A stretch of DNA of 64,000 nt. It comes from Aeromicrobium sp. A1-2 (GTDB taxonomy: Bacteria; Actinomycetota; Actinomycetes; Propionibacteriales; Nocardioidaceae). The stretch is taken from contig NZ_CP027482.1 in NCBI RefSeq assembly GCF_003443875.1, forward strand, positions 2,294,001 through 2,358,000. Reading direction: 5' to 3'. Below are positions 16,938 to 28,017 of the stretch, piece after piece. The notes under the pieces were generated by a model, which was not told the origin of the DNA, did not search any database, and worked only from the letters and a program-made list of their open reading frames with translations. Numbering within the stretch: the first letter of the stretch is position 1; each line of letters opens with the position of its first letter. Made by a program: the position numbers and the translations under genes.

Positions 16938-18340
16938 GACTTCTTAGCGGGCCGCTGCCGCCCGCGCGGTGCCCGGGAGCTCCGACCGTCCACCGTCTCG
17001 ACCAGCTCGGTCAGGGCGTCCTCGATGCACTGGGCCAGGATGTCGACGTCCGGCACGGCCTCACGGTCCGCGACGATGCCGAAGAACACCTTGCTGTTGT
17101 ACGACGTCACCCCGATCGACACCGCCCGGTGTCCGCTCAGCGGGATGCACGGATAGACCTCGCTGACGACCTCACCTGCCATGTAGACCGGGTCCTGCGG
17201 TCCGGGCACGTTCGTGATGACGATCTGGTGGCCCCGCCCAGCCTCGGCGTCGGCAACCCGGGCGCCGACCGCGTGGAACGTCGAGGTCGCGAAGCCCGGG
17301 AGGTTGGCGAGCTTGTTGGCCGCCACCGCCGATCCCGTCTCGCGATGATCCTTCAACGCGTACGACACCTGGTGCAGGCGGACGACCGGGTTGGACTCAC
17401 CGACCGGCAGCGACAGCAAATGTCCACGCACCTTGGAGCCCAGCGAGGTTGGCAGCCCGTCCTCGGCGACGACCGACATCGGCACCATCGCGCGGAAGCT
17501 CGTCTTGGCCGAGACGGGTTCGGCCCTGGTGAGCATCCACCCGCGGATGCCACCGGCGATCACGGCGAGGATCACGTCGTTGACGGTGCCGCCGTGCTCT
17601 TCCCGCACTCGCCGGAAGTCGTCGAGCTGAGCCGCCAGTGATGCGAAGCGGCGATGCCGTGACAGCTCGGTCGACAGCACGCCGTGTGGAGCTTGACCGT
17701 CCGAACCGATCAGCGGGAGACGACGCGCGAGCCGGCCCAGGTTGAGCTCGGCGACCTTGAGCGCCTCTCCGGGATGTCGGAGGTTGCGGTTGAGGGTCCC
17801 GACGACGAGCCCCGCGGCGTGCGGCTCGGACCGGGCGTTCCACTCCTCGTGCGGGATGTCCCGGTCGTGCGCTGTCTCCTCGAGCAGGACCTGAGCCAGG
17901 TCGACAGTCTCGGACCCGTCCACCAGCGCCTGGTGCGCCTTGAACAGCAAGGCCGCGCGTCCGCCGGACAATCCCTCGATCAGGTAGAGCTCCCACAACG
18001 GGCGGTCCAGGTCGAGTCGGCGGGCGATCAATCGGCCCACGAGCTCGTGCAGTGCATTGGTCGTGCCCGGCCGGGGCAACGCCGACCGGCGCACGTGCAG
18101 GGTGATGTCGAAGTTCTCGTCGTCGAGCCACACCGGTGTGCCGAGGGATCCGGGCACCGTGCGCGGGACCTGGCGGTAACGGGGCACCAGATCGATGCGC
18201 TCGTTGATCACGTGGATCAGCCGGTCGTACTCCAGCGAGTGCTCGCCCGGCTCGAGGATCGCCAGTGAGGCAATCTGACGCGGCACGGTCGGGGTGTCCT
18301 GTTGCAGGAACATCGCGTCCAGGGGGCTCAACCGTTGCAT
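16934..18340 (-). CDS. WS/DGAT-family O-acyltransferase with altered active-site motif
   Basis: 468 aa, the usual length for actinobacterial wax ester synthase/diacylglycerol acyltransferases, which make storage lipids from acyl-CoA. The start MQRLSPLDAMFL, the region TVNDVILAVIAGGIR (about 265-279) and the C-terminal NVPGPQDPVYMAG are typical. The catalytic HHxxxDG motif reads H136-Q137-A-L-V-D141-G142: the second histidine is glutamine. Bases at about 17930-17950 confirm CAC CAG codons. The enzyme may be inactive or have another role. ATG at 18340 has AGGAGA upstream. Confidence 0.88.
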   Translation of the reverse strand: MQRLSPLDAMFLQQDTPTVPRQIASLAILEPGEHSLEYDRLIHVINERIDLVPRYRQVPRTVPGSLGTPVWLDDENFDITLHVRRSALPRPGTTNALHELVGRLIARRLDLDRPLWELYLIEGLSGGRAALLFKAHQALVDGSETVDLAQVLLEETAHDRDIPHEEWNARSEPHAAGLVVGTLNRNLRHPGEALKVAELNLGRLARRLPLIGSDGQAPHGVLSTELSRHRRFASLAAQLDDFRRVREEHGGTVNDVILAVIAGGIRGWMLTRAEPVSAKTSFRAMVPMSVVAEDGLPTSLGSKVRGHLLSLPVGESNPVVRLHQVSYALKDHRETGSAVAANKLANLPGFATSTFHAVGARVADAEAGRGHQIVITNVPGPQDPVYMAGEVVSEVYPCIPLSGHRAVSIGVTSYNSKVFFGIVADREAVPDVDILAQCIEDALTELVETVDGRSSRAPRGRQRPAKKS

Positions 18341-18380
18341 GACTCTCCTCGGGACGTCCTGCAGTGAAGTTACCACCGAG

Positions 18381-19514
18381 TCATGTAGTTGAGGGCGCGA
18401 GGATCGGTGTGTTCCCGACCTGCGAGACCAACGTCCGGGCCAGAACCTCGATCCGGGCCACGAATGGGGACGAAGGGGACACCTCGCGCGGTGTCCGCCC
18501 GCTGACCGCGGCGAGGTCGAGGGCCGCCTGGTCGAATGGCAGGTGGACCGACGGCGCGATGCCGGCGAGCCGGTGGAGCGTCGCATCGACCTCGCGCTCG
18601 CGCCATCCCAGGGATGAGCGTGCCTGGTTGAGCACCAGGGTCGGCACGCGTCCGGGCAGCGTCTCGCCCAGCTCGTGCAGCCCACGCACCAGTCGGGCGA
18701 GCCCTACCGGCTCGGAACGGCCGACGACCACGACGTGGTCGGACTCCTCCAGCACCTGCAGCGTCGTCTGGTTGCGGTTGCCGGGCTCGAGGGAGAAGCC
18801 GCAGTCGACCACCAGCAGGTCTGCGGAGGCGCGCAGGCGCCCGAGGACCAGGTCGAGCGCTCCGGTCCGCACCTGCGGCCACATGTCGGCTCGTGGCAGG
18901 CCCGTGAGCAATCTCAGCCGATCGTCGATCACGAGCAGGTGGTCCTTGACCTCCATGAAGCGACCCGTGTTGGCTGCGCGGCAGGCGGCGACCAACCCGC
19001 TGACGTCGTCGAGCACGGACAGCGACTGTCCGAGCGAGCCGCCGTACGTGTCAGCGTCGACCAGGATCGTGTCGATGCCCTGCGCGGCCGCGGCAGCGGC
19101 GAGCGACAGGGCGAGGGTGCTGCGTCCCGGCGAACCGGCCGGACCCCACACTGCGACCAGGGGCGCCCGCGACTCGTCCGTCGGCGGCGGCACGGACCGA
19201 CGATCGCGGGCCAGGTCGGCGAGGTGGCCGAGCCGCGCGATCCGATTGATACCGAGCGCGCGGCACTCCTCCTGGTCCGACTCGATCGCGGCGACCCGGA
19301 TACCGTCCCGCTCGAGCCGGTGGACCGTGTCCGCATCCAGGCCGACGAGATCGGCACTGACCAGGGCCGCTGTTGCGAGGCCAGTGCCTGCCACGGCGAG
19401 CAGATCGGCGACGTCCACGCAGCGTCGGACTAGGCGAAGTCCGGCTGAGTCCTCGATCTCGCGGATCGTCGCAGCCTCCCAGCGCGCGCCACCTGCTGCG
19501 AGCACGACGTCCAT
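18381..19514 (-). CDS. CpaE/MinD-like P-loop ATPase
   Basis: 377 aa. An N-terminal receiver-like region (about 1-110) precedes a SIMIBI ATPase domain (about 117-360) with a deviant Walker A GPAGSPGRST (124-133), the switch-like DADTYGGS (about 153-160) and LLVVDCGFS (Walker B, about 233-241). The P-loop lysine position holds arginine, and the lysine of the usual KGG motif is absent. CpaE proteins help place Tad pili or secretion machinery; this one overlaps by one base a SAF-domain gene, the CpaB-like partner. The tadA-tadB genes are 16 kb away, so a link to them is plausible but unproven. Confidence 0.8.
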   Translation of the reverse strand: MDVVLAAGGARWEAATIREIEDSAGLRLVRRCVDVADLLAVAGTGLATAALVSADLVGLDADTVHRLERDGIRVAAIESDQEECRALGINRIARLGHLADLARDRRSVPPPTDESRAPLVAVWGPAGSPGRSTLALSLAAAAAAQGIDTILVDADTYGGSLGQSLSVLDDVSGLVAACRAANTGRFMEVKDHLLVIDDRLRLLTGLPRADMWPQVRTGALDLVLGRLRASADLLVVDCGFSLEPGNRNQTTLQVLEESDHVVVVGRSEPVGLARLVRGLHELGETLPGRVPTLVLNQARSSLGWREREVDATLHRLAGIAPSVHLPFDQAALDLAAVSGRTPREVSPSSPFVARIEVLARTLVSQVGNTPILAPSTT

Positions 19515-20176
19515 CAGGACACTCGCACGAGCGTCACGTGGCCGGAGGCGACTGCGCCTACGACCGAGCCCTCCAGCTGGGCCGCAGCAACATCGACCAG
19601 CACGGTCTGGGCCAGCGAGCCGCTCCTGGCGGCGGAGTCCCCTGCCGACTCCACGACGCGCACGGACTCAAGCACCCTCTTCGCGATACTCCCCGGTTCG
19701 TCGCCGGGACCAGGGCCCACCCAGACGTCCACCAGATCGCCTCGCGCCAAGTCGGCTGGGGCCGAGCCATCCGCGACGCTGAGCGGCAGCTGGCTGCGCG
19801 AGTCCCGGGACGCGGGGACGACCGCAGCCTTGTCGACCAGCGATCCCTCGGTCACGCCATATGCCCAGACCAGCTCCTCGAGCGGAGCGGCGAACTCCTC
19901 GTCGGCCCGGACGTAGTTGCCCGTTGCCCCCTCCGAGAGGCGCACGCGGGTCGTCCGCAAGGCGCCCGGGTCGACCGGATCACCTGGCTGCGCCGACGAG
20001 CTGATCGACCAGTACTCGACCGTGTCGTCGCTGGCCGCGGCCAGTCGAGCGCCCAGGACCGTGGCCCCCAGCACGAGGAGCAGCCCCGTCAGCAGCCGTG
20101 GATCGCGCCACGGCCGGACGCGCAGACGCTGCGCCGTTGCCCCGCCCGATCCCCCGGGCCCCCGCCAGTTCCGCAT
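19514..20176 (-). CDS. SAF-domain (CpaB-like) membrane-anchored protein
   Basis: 220 aa. An Arg-rich cytoplasmic start, one membrane segment (about 29-47), then a SAF-type domain (about 55-125; QPGDPVDPGALRTTRVRLSEG) and a second beta-rich region with LARGDLVDVWVGPG. CpaB/RcpC relatives sit under the outer part of Tad pili; actinobacterial versions are poorly studied. Its TGA overlaps the ATG of the CpaE-like gene. It is divergent from the excisionase-type HTH gene, with 108 bases between. Confidence 0.75.
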   Translation of the reverse strand: MRNWRGPGGSGGATAQRLRVRPWRDPRLLTGLLLVLGATVLGARLAAASDDTVEYWSISSSAQPGDPVDPGALRTTRVRLSEGATGNYVRADEEFAAPLEELVWAYGVTEGSLVDKAAVVPASRDSRSQLPLSVADGSAPADLARGDLVDVWVGPGPGDEPGSIAKRVLESVRVVESAGDSAARSGSLAQTVLVDVAAAQLEGSVVGAVASGHVTLVRVS

Positions 20177-20284
20177 ACCTCGGTTCTACCGACTCGTCCC
20201 GGTTTCGTCCAGACCCGCTCTGGGTTGTCCACAACTTCACGAACCCCCCGCGCCCGTGACACCCAGCCATGGGAAACTGTGGGC

Positions 20285-20521
20285 ATGCCACCTTCCACCC
20301 CTCGGTTCCTGACGCTGGCTGACGTCGCCGAGGTGCTCAATGTGACGGTGCGCCAGGTATACGCGTTGGTCCGCTCCGGCGAGCTGCGCGGCATCCAGAT
20401 CGGCGGACGCGGCCAGTGGCGCATCGAGAACGACCAGCTCGAGGACTACATCACTCGGCAATATGCTCGCGCCGAGGTGCAGGACGACGAGCGCACCGAG
20501 GACGTCACCTCCGACCGCTGA
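20285..20521 (+). CDS. Excisionase-type (BldC-like) helix-turn-helix protein
   Basis: 78 aa. A MerR/excisionase winged HTH (about 7-58): LTLADVAEVLNVTVRQVYALVRSGELRGIQIGGRGQW, then a short acidic tail. Similar small proteins are chromosomal regulators in actinobacteria (BldC being the best known) rather than phage excisionases, and no integrase or attachment site is nearby. ATG at 20285. The 3' end overlaps the convergent gene by 17 bases. The target is unknown; the divergent SAF/CpaE operon is the obvious candidate. Confidence 0.82.
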   Translation: MPPSTPRFLTLADVAEVLNVTVRQVYALVRSGELRGIQIGGRGQWRIENDQLEDYITRQYARAEVQDDERTEDVTSDR

Positions 20522-21008
20522 CCACGGCGATCGCGTCGAACGGCACAATCTGCTCACGACCCGAACCCACGCGGAGCTGCACGAAGTCCTGACCGACGAC
20601 CTGCACCGAGCCATCGCGGGACATGCCGTCGACCAGTTGGACTCGGACGTCCTCCCCCCCATCCCGCAGCGCGCGGAGCACATGGCCCCAGCCGAGCGCG
20701 GATCTGACCGCGGTCGGCGCCTCGGACCGCCGCTCGGTGGAATGGACGGTCAAGACAGCCAGTGTGCTGACGACGTGATCGATCCCGTCGCCCCGGAGGT
20801 GGATCACCTGGTCGTTGACGAGCTCGACGACACCCTCGATCCGCTCGACGCCGCGCACCGCAAGGACCACACGCCCGCCGAGCAGCCGACGCCACGGCGT
20901 GCTGGCCCAGTCGCCATCACGCAGCTCCACCGCCAGCGCATCACGCTGCTCCAGCTCGATGTCGGCCGCCTGGCCCTCCAGGTCGTCGAAGAGTCGGTCC
21001 CACCTCAT
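20505..21008 (-). CDS. Conserved actinobacterial protein of unknown function
   Basis: 167 aa. The start MRWDRLFDDLEGQAADIELEQ and the following beta-rich body, with GVERIEGVVELVNDQVIHL and a C-terminal VGQDFVQLRVG, recall uncharacterised actinobacterial proteins that may have an Sm- or SH3-like fold. A longer frame from 21083 exists, but the ATG at 21008 fits the usual N-terminus. Convergent overlap of 17 bases with the HTH gene. No enzyme motif is visible. Confidence 0.7.
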   Translation of the reverse strand: MRWDRLFDDLEGQAADIELEQRDALAVELRDGDWASTPWRRLLGGRVVLAVRGVERIEGVVELVNDQVIHLRGDGIDHVVSTLAVLTVHSTERRSEAPTAVRSALGWGHVLRALRDGGEDVRVQLVDGMSRDGSVQVVGQDFVQLRVGSGREQIVPFDAIAVVSGRR

Positions 21009-21113
21009 GTCCCGCACGCTATCCCAGCTCGGGGGCCCACGGCGCTGTCCCCAGGTTTGTGCACCACCTGTTGACAGACGCATTCAACCGGTCTTGTCTT
21101 GACTTAAATGTTG

Positions 21114-21133
21114 TCAAACGTCATCAAACGTCA
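21114..21133. promoter_or_regulatory. Tandem 10-bp repeat TCAAACGTCA x2
   Basis: Two exact, abutting copies of TCAAACGTCA (21114-21123, 21124-21133), 20 bases before the LysM gene start and in the divergent gap. The surrounding 60 bases are AT-rich for this genome. TTGACA at 21071 and TTGACT at 21099 resemble -35 elements. A helical-turn repeat in a promoter suggests a regulator site; the regulator is unknown. Confidence 0.5.
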
Positions 21134-21153
21134 AGGTCGGGTGGGGATGTCGC

Positions 21154-21744
21154 ATGGTGTCTCGGGTTGGATGGGCCCTCGCGTCGCTGGCGGCCGTGAG
21201 TTTTGCGGCGCTCGGACCCGACGCCCGTGGGCTCTTGACGGACTTCGGCCGCGCCAGCTTCCCCGACACCCTGCTCGCCATCGGCAGTCTGGTGCAGCTG
21301 GGACTCTCGACGTGGGTCCTCGCCGTGGTCGCGCTCACCCTCGTCCGTACGCCCGCGCCGATTCTCCGCCGGGTAGCTCCGCACCTGTTCCGACGGGCGC
21401 TGCTCGCTGGCACCGCCGGAGCCTTGGCTGTGGCGCCCGCGTCGGCGGATCGGGCCTCGGCGCCGGACGAAGCGCCCGCGCGCGACATCGTGGGCCTGCG
21501 CGTGCCCGACCGACCCACCATCGAGCCGCTCCCAGCCCGCGTTGCTGAGCCCATCGTCGTCCGGGCCGGCGACACCCTGTGGGCGATCGCCGCCGGCACC
21601 CTGCCGGACGATGCCGCCACCGCCGACGTCGCCCGGGCGTGCGCCCGCTGGTACGCCGTCAATCGGGACGTCATCGGCGCGGACCCCAACCTCATCTTCC
21701 CCGCTCAGCACCTCATTCCACCTGCAGGGAAGGACCACACATGA
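21154..21744 (+). CDS. Membrane protein with C-terminal LysM domain
   Basis: 196 aa. Three hydrophobic segments (about 5-20, 39-64 and 78-97), then an extracytoplasmic linker and a LysM motif (about 133-190; IVVRAGDTLWAIAAG to NLIFPAQHLIPP) that would bind peptidoglycan. GGTGGGG seven bases upstream supports the ATG at 21154. It overlaps the following Rv3235-family gene (ATGA). The same pairing before secA occurs in related actinobacteria, as I recall; the function is unknown. Confidence 0.85.
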   Translation: MVSRVGWALASLAAVSFAALGPDARGLLTDFGRASFPDTLLAIGSLVQLGLSTWVLAVVALTLVRTPAPILRRVAPHLFRRALLAGTAGALAVAPASADRASAPDEAPARDIVGLRVPDRPTIEPLPARVAEPIVVRAGDTLWAIAAGTLPDDAATADVARACARWYAVNRDVIGADPNLIFPAQHLIPPAGKDHT

Positions 21745-22226
21745 AGACCGCCATTGCACTGATCGCCCCCACCCAGCTCCCCTCGTTCGCCGGGCCCGTC
21801 GAGCCCGCCACCGGCCAGATCCCGCTGCCGTTCCCCGGCATGAGACCCGTGCTTCCGGTCCCCGTCGAACGGGGCGACGCCGGTCCGCTGCGCGAGCGGT
21901 CCGCGCGCTTCATGCAGGCCCTTGTCGAGGTCCTGTCCGGCGAACGGGCCGCGCGGCAGATGGCCGCCTGGATGTCGCCCGAAGTCTACGAACAGCTCAC
22001 GACGCGCCTCGCGGCACATGCCCGCGTCCCGTTGCGTGCCCGCTCGGGCCACCATGGAGTCCGGATCGTCTCGGTGCACGTCTCGATGGTCCACGACGAG
22101 GCGGCCGAGATCGCCGGTCGCATGGTCCACCGCGGCCGGTCCCGAGCCGTCGCGGTACGCCTGGAGCTGCAGAGGACCCACCGTGGCGAACAGGTATGGC
22201 GCTGCACCGCACTCACCTGGGCCTGA
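21741..22226 (+). CDS. Rv3235-family protein
   Basis: 161 aa. An N-terminal Pro-rich part (about 1-50), then a helical region ERSARFMQALVEVLSGERAARQMAAWMSPEVYEQL and a beta-rich end with ARSGHHGVRIVSVHVS and VWRCTALTWA. This matches the Rv3235 family, of unknown role. The ATG overlaps the stop of the LysM gene. It converges on secA across a repeat-filled gap. Confidence 0.8.
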   Translation: MKTAIALIAPTQLPSFAGPVEPATGQIPLPFPGMRPVLPVPVERGDAGPLRERSARFMQALVEVLSGERAARQMAAWMSPEVYEQLTTRLAAHARVPLRARSGHHGVRIVSVHVSMVHDEAAEIAGRMVHRGRSRAVAVRLELQRTHRGEQVWRCTALTWA

Positions 22227-22258
22227 CAAGCAAGGGCCGAGCGAGCAAGCTCAACAGT

Positions 22259-22506
22259 GGGCCGAGCGAGCGCAGCGAACAAAGGCAGGCGCCCAGGCGA
22301 AGCCTGGCAGCGGTAGCAACCGCAACACCGGGCCGAGCGAGCGCAGCGAGCAGTGGGCCGAGCGAGCGCAGCGAGCAGAGGCAGGCGCCCAGGCGAAGCC
22401 TGGCAGCGGTAGCAACCGCAACACCGGGCCGAGCGAGCGCAGCGAGCAGTGGGCCGAGCGAGCGCAGCGAGCAAAGGCAGGCGCCCAGGCGAAGCCTGGC
22501 AGCGGT
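22259..22506. repeat. 96-bp tandem repeat (about 2.6 copies) between convergent genes
   Basis: Units begin with GGGCCGAGCGAGCGCAGCG at 22259, 22355 and 22451, exactly 96 bases apart; the third copy breaks off near 22506. Each full unit has the GGGCCGAGCGAGCGCAGCGA module twice (also at 22330 and 22426) and a hairpin CCAGGC-GAA-GCCTGG (first at about 22293). Copies differ by only a base or two. A second small repeat, GAGGAACGA(A/G)CCGC, follows at 22507-22545. The whole 322-base gap 22227-22548 holds no gene. The hairpins may serve as terminators; the origin looks like a repetitive intergenic element that expanded recently. Confidence 0.85.
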
Positions 22507-22548
22507 GAGGAACGAACCGCTGGAGCGGCGAGGAACGAGCCGCGCGCC

Positions 22549-25281
<2,733 letters not shown>

Positions 25282-25331
25282 GTAGATGCACTTCCTGGAT
25301 GAAGGGGTTGCCGAAAAGTTTGAGAGCCTGC

Positions 25332-26561
25332 TCAGTCTAGGTGACGTGCAAGGGAGGCCGTGAGTTCCCCGGCCAGATCTCCCCGCTCCGGCGGGACCAC
25401 CGATGCCAGGCCCAACCAGCGGGCCATCAGACGCAGCTCCTGCGCCAGCTCGTCGGCCGTGCTGGCCGGCGCGTGCGACTCCGCCCATGCGCCGTGCACC
25501 ACGAGTCGGCCGGTCTGCCGGTCGGCCTTGAGGTCGACCCGGGCGACGAGACGGTCGCCCAACAGGAACGGCAGCACGTAGTAGCCGTGCACACGTTTGT
25601 GCGCCGGGACGTAGATCTCGATGCGGTACTGGAAGTCGAACAGCTGCTGGGTGCGGGTGCGCTCGAACACCAGCGGATCGAATGGGCTCAGCAGAGCACG
25701 TGCCGCGATCTTGCGGGGCCGCGCTGCATCGCGATGCAGGTACGCCGGACGCTTCCAACCCTCGATGGTCGCTGGGATCAGCTCACCGGTGCCGACCAGC
25801 TCGTCGATCGCGGCCCTGCTCGACGCCGGATCCATCCGGAAGTAGTCACGCAGGCACTGAGCGGTCCCGACACCGAGGGCCCGGGCTGCGTGGCTCACGA
25901 GGACTCGGTGCGCTTCGCGACCGTCCAGCGGTGGCGCATCCAGCTGGGCCTGCGGAATCACTCGTTCGGGCAGGTCGTAGACACGCTCGAAGGCGGAGTT
26001 GCGTCTCGCGGCGGTGACCTGCCCCTTGTAGAACAGGTACTCCAGGGCCATCTTGACCTCCGACCAGTTCCACCCCCAGCTGTCCTTGTCCCGAGGCGTG
26101 TCGTGCTGAATCTCCCGCGCGGTCAACGGACCGTGCGCCCGCACCTCCTCCAGCACCCAGGCCACGAACTCCGGCTTCGCCAGGAAGATCCGCGCCATGC
26201 CGCCCCACATGCGAGCGCCGCTGGCCATCCTGAACTGAAGGGCCTGCCACAGATTGACATCCACCAGCGCGGCCTCATGCGCCCAGTACTCGAACAGCCG
26301 TCGCGGTCGCCGACTCGCTGCCCGGTGGAGCAGTTCCACGTCATAGGCGCCGAGCCGCGAGTACAACGGCATGTAGTGCGCGCGGGGCAGGACGTTGACC
26401 GAGTCGATCTGGAAGAAGCCGAGCCGGTCGACGACCCGTCCAACGTGCCGCGCCGTGACGTCGCCGTCGACACCCGGCCTCGGCCGGGTGAAGCCCTGCG
26501 CGGCCAACGCGATCCGCGCGGCCTGCGCCCTCGTCAGGTTCCGAGACATTGCGGGAGCCAT
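25332..26561 (-). CDS. YcaQ/AlkX-type winged-helix DNA glycosylase
   Basis: 409 aa, the usual length of HTH_42/YcaQ proteins, which unhook interstrand crosslinks or bulky alkyl adducts. The catalytic QxD appears as QIDSVN (Q51-I-D53). Further family stretches are [35 protein letters not shown] and the C-terminal [21 protein letters not shown]. The start could be M1 (26561) or M5 (26549). It is 19 bases downstream of the NarL-type regulator and on the same strand, with secA 50 bases after it. Confidence 0.88.
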   Translation of the reverse strand: MAPAMSRNLTRAQAARIALAAQGFTRPRPGVDGDVTARHVGRVVDRLGFFQIDSVNVLPRAHYMPLYSRLGAYDVELLHRAASRRPRRLFEYWAHEAALVDVNLWQALQFRMASGARMWGGMARIFLAKPEFVAWVLEEVRAHGPLTAREIQHDTPRDKDSWGWNWSEVKMALEYLFYKGQVTAARRNSAFERVYDLPERVIPQAQLDAPPLDGREAHRVLVSHAARALGVGTAQCLRDYFRMDPASSRAAIDELVGTGELIPATIEGWKRPAYLHRDAARPRKIAARALLSPFDPLVFERTRTQQLFDFQYRIEIYVPAHKRVHGYYVLPFLLGDRLVARVDLKADRQTGRLVVHGAWAESHAPASTADELAQELRLMARWLGLASVVPPERGDLAGELTASLARHLD

Positions 26562-26580
26562 GCTTGGCGGGCTCGCGTCC

Positions 26581-27255
26581 CTACTGGATGTCGTCGACGA
26601 GCTTGCTGCGAACGGCGTACATGGCCGCTTCCATCCGCGACTTCATCTGCAGCTTCTCCAAGATGTTGCGGATATGGTTCTTGACCGTGTTCTCGCTGAT
26701 GAAAAGCTCTTCGGCGATCTCACGGTTGCTGCGCCCGCGTGCCACGTGGCGCAGGACGCCGAGCTCACGCGGGGTGAGGTTCGTGGTCGGTGCGGGGCTC
26801 CGGGACATCTGGACGAACTCGTCCAGCAGCTTGGTAGCCATGCTCGGGCTGATCAGCGACTGGCCTGATGCCACGAGTCGCACCGCCTCAGCCACCTGCT
26901 CGTACGTCGAACCGTCCTTGAGCAGGTAGCCCGATGCGCCGCTGCGGATCGACTCGTAGAGGTCGGACTCGTCGTCGCTCGCTGTGAGCATGATGATCCC
27001 GGTCGTCGGAGAGATCTCCTTGATCGCGGCGCAGACCTCGACACCGCTGCGCCCAGGCATGCGAACGTCGAGCAGCACGATGTCGAACGGATTCTCGGCA
27101 ACGAGCTCGAGCGCCTTGTCGCCGTCGTCGCACTCCTCGAGCTCGAGGGCGTCGTCAGCGCTCAGCACCATCTTCACACCACGCCGGAAGAGCTCCTGGT
27201 CATCGACCAGCAGGACCCGGATGCTGTCACCCCGAGTAGTCACGGGACTGATCAT
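26581..27255 (-). CDS. Orphan NarL/LuxR-family response regulator
   Basis: 224 aa. Receiver domain (about 12-125) with DD18-19, phosphoacceptor Asp63 in LLDVRMPG and Lys113; C-terminal LuxR HTH (about 155-215) with LTPRELGVLRHVARGRSNREIAEELFISENTVKNHI. No kinase is adjacent. The position between hpf and secA, near mtrAB-lpqB, matches an orphan regulator seen at this place in other actinobacteria such as Streptomyces. The regulon is unknown. Confidence 0.92.
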   Translation of the reverse strand: MISPVTTRGDSIRVLLVDDQELFRRGVKMVLSADDALELEECDDGDKALELVAENPFDIVLLDVRMPGRSGVEVCAAIKEISPTTGIIMLTASDDESDLYESIRSGASGYLLKDGSTYEQVAEAVRLVASGQSLISPSMATKLLDEFVQMSRSPAPTTNLTPRELGVLRHVARGRSNREIAEELFISENTVKNHIRNILEKLQMKSRMEAAMYAVRSKLVDDIQ

Positions 27256-27285
27256 GCCACGCCAAGCGCCGCGACGCCCACAGGC

Positions 27286-27912
27286 TCACTCGGTGACGTC
27301 GAGGTGGATCACTCCGTAGTCATAGGCTCGTCGCAGATAGACGACGCTGGGTCGCATCGAGTCCTTCTCCACGAACAGGTAGAAGTCGTGACCGACGAGC
27401 TCCATCTCGTACATCGCCTGATCGAGCGTCATGGGGGTGGCCTGGTGGGACTTTTCCCGCACGACGATCGGGCCGTCGCCCTCCACAGCGATGGGGCCTT
27501 CCTGGCGGTCGGGCACGTCATCGACCGGCTCGTCCTTGACCAGATCGGCGACTGGAAGGTCAGCGGTCGCGGCCGCCAAGGACGTCGCACTGTGGGGGTC
27601 ACGGTGGTCGCGAGCCCGGTCGACCGAGCGGCGTAGGCGGGACTCGAGCTTGTCGATTGCCGCGTCGAGCGCGGAGTGCTGGTCGGTGGACGAGGCTTCG
27701 GCCCGAACCGCGGGTCCACGCGAGCGCAGCGTCATCTCCACCTTGGCCGCGGTGTCGTGCTGGCGCGGGTTCTTCTCGTGCGTGACCTCGACCTCGACCC
27801 GGCTGATCTTCTGCCGAGAGTCGTACTTCTCGAGCCGGAGGAGCTTGTCCTCGACGTGCTCGCGGAACCGTTCAGAGATCTCGCTGTTGCGACCGTTGAC
27901 GACAATTTCCAT
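27286..27912 (-). CDS. hpf: Long-form ribosome hibernation promoting factor
   Basis: 208 aa. N-terminal S30AE domain (about 1-105: MEIVVNGRNSEISERFREHV, YDSRQKISRVEVEV) that binds the 30S decoding region, and a C-terminal dimerisation domain (about 150-208: MTLDQAMYEMELVGHDFYLF to GVIHLDVTE) used to pair 70S ribosomes. I chose the ATG at 27912, with AAAGGGAG upstream; the frame runs 11 codons further up. A linker of about 45 residues joins the domains. Confidence 0.95.
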   Translation of the reverse strand: MEIVVNGRNSEISERFREHVEDKLLRLEKYDSRQKISRVEVEVTHEKNPRQHDTAAKVEMTLRSRGPAVRAEASSTDQHSALDAAIDKLESRLRRSVDRARDHRDPHSATSLAAATADLPVADLVKDEPVDDVPDRQEGPIAVEGDGPIVVREKSHQATPMTLDQAMYEMELVGHDFYLFVEKDSMRPSVVYLRRAYDYGVIHLDVTE

Positions 27913-28017
27913 GGGGACTCCCTTTGTTGTCGGTGCCGCGCTCAAACTTCAGCGCCGTCTTCACATACCTGAGACGGTAGACCGCGCTCCAAGGATCCGC
28001 CAGAGCATCGATGAACT

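Noticed and set aside
20285-20521. Excisionase-like gene taken as a sign of an integrated element
   Set aside because: No integrase, phage gene, tRNA or attachment duplication is near. BldC-type proteins with this fold are ordinary chromosomal regulators.
22259-22506. Tandem repeats considered as a CRISPR array
   Set aside because: Units are contiguous with no unique spacers, and no cas gene is near.
25282-25758. N-terminal extension of SecA by 159 residues
   Set aside because: It overlaps the YcaQ-type gene in antisense of coding sense and lacks SecA features; the GTG at 25281 gives the canonical start.
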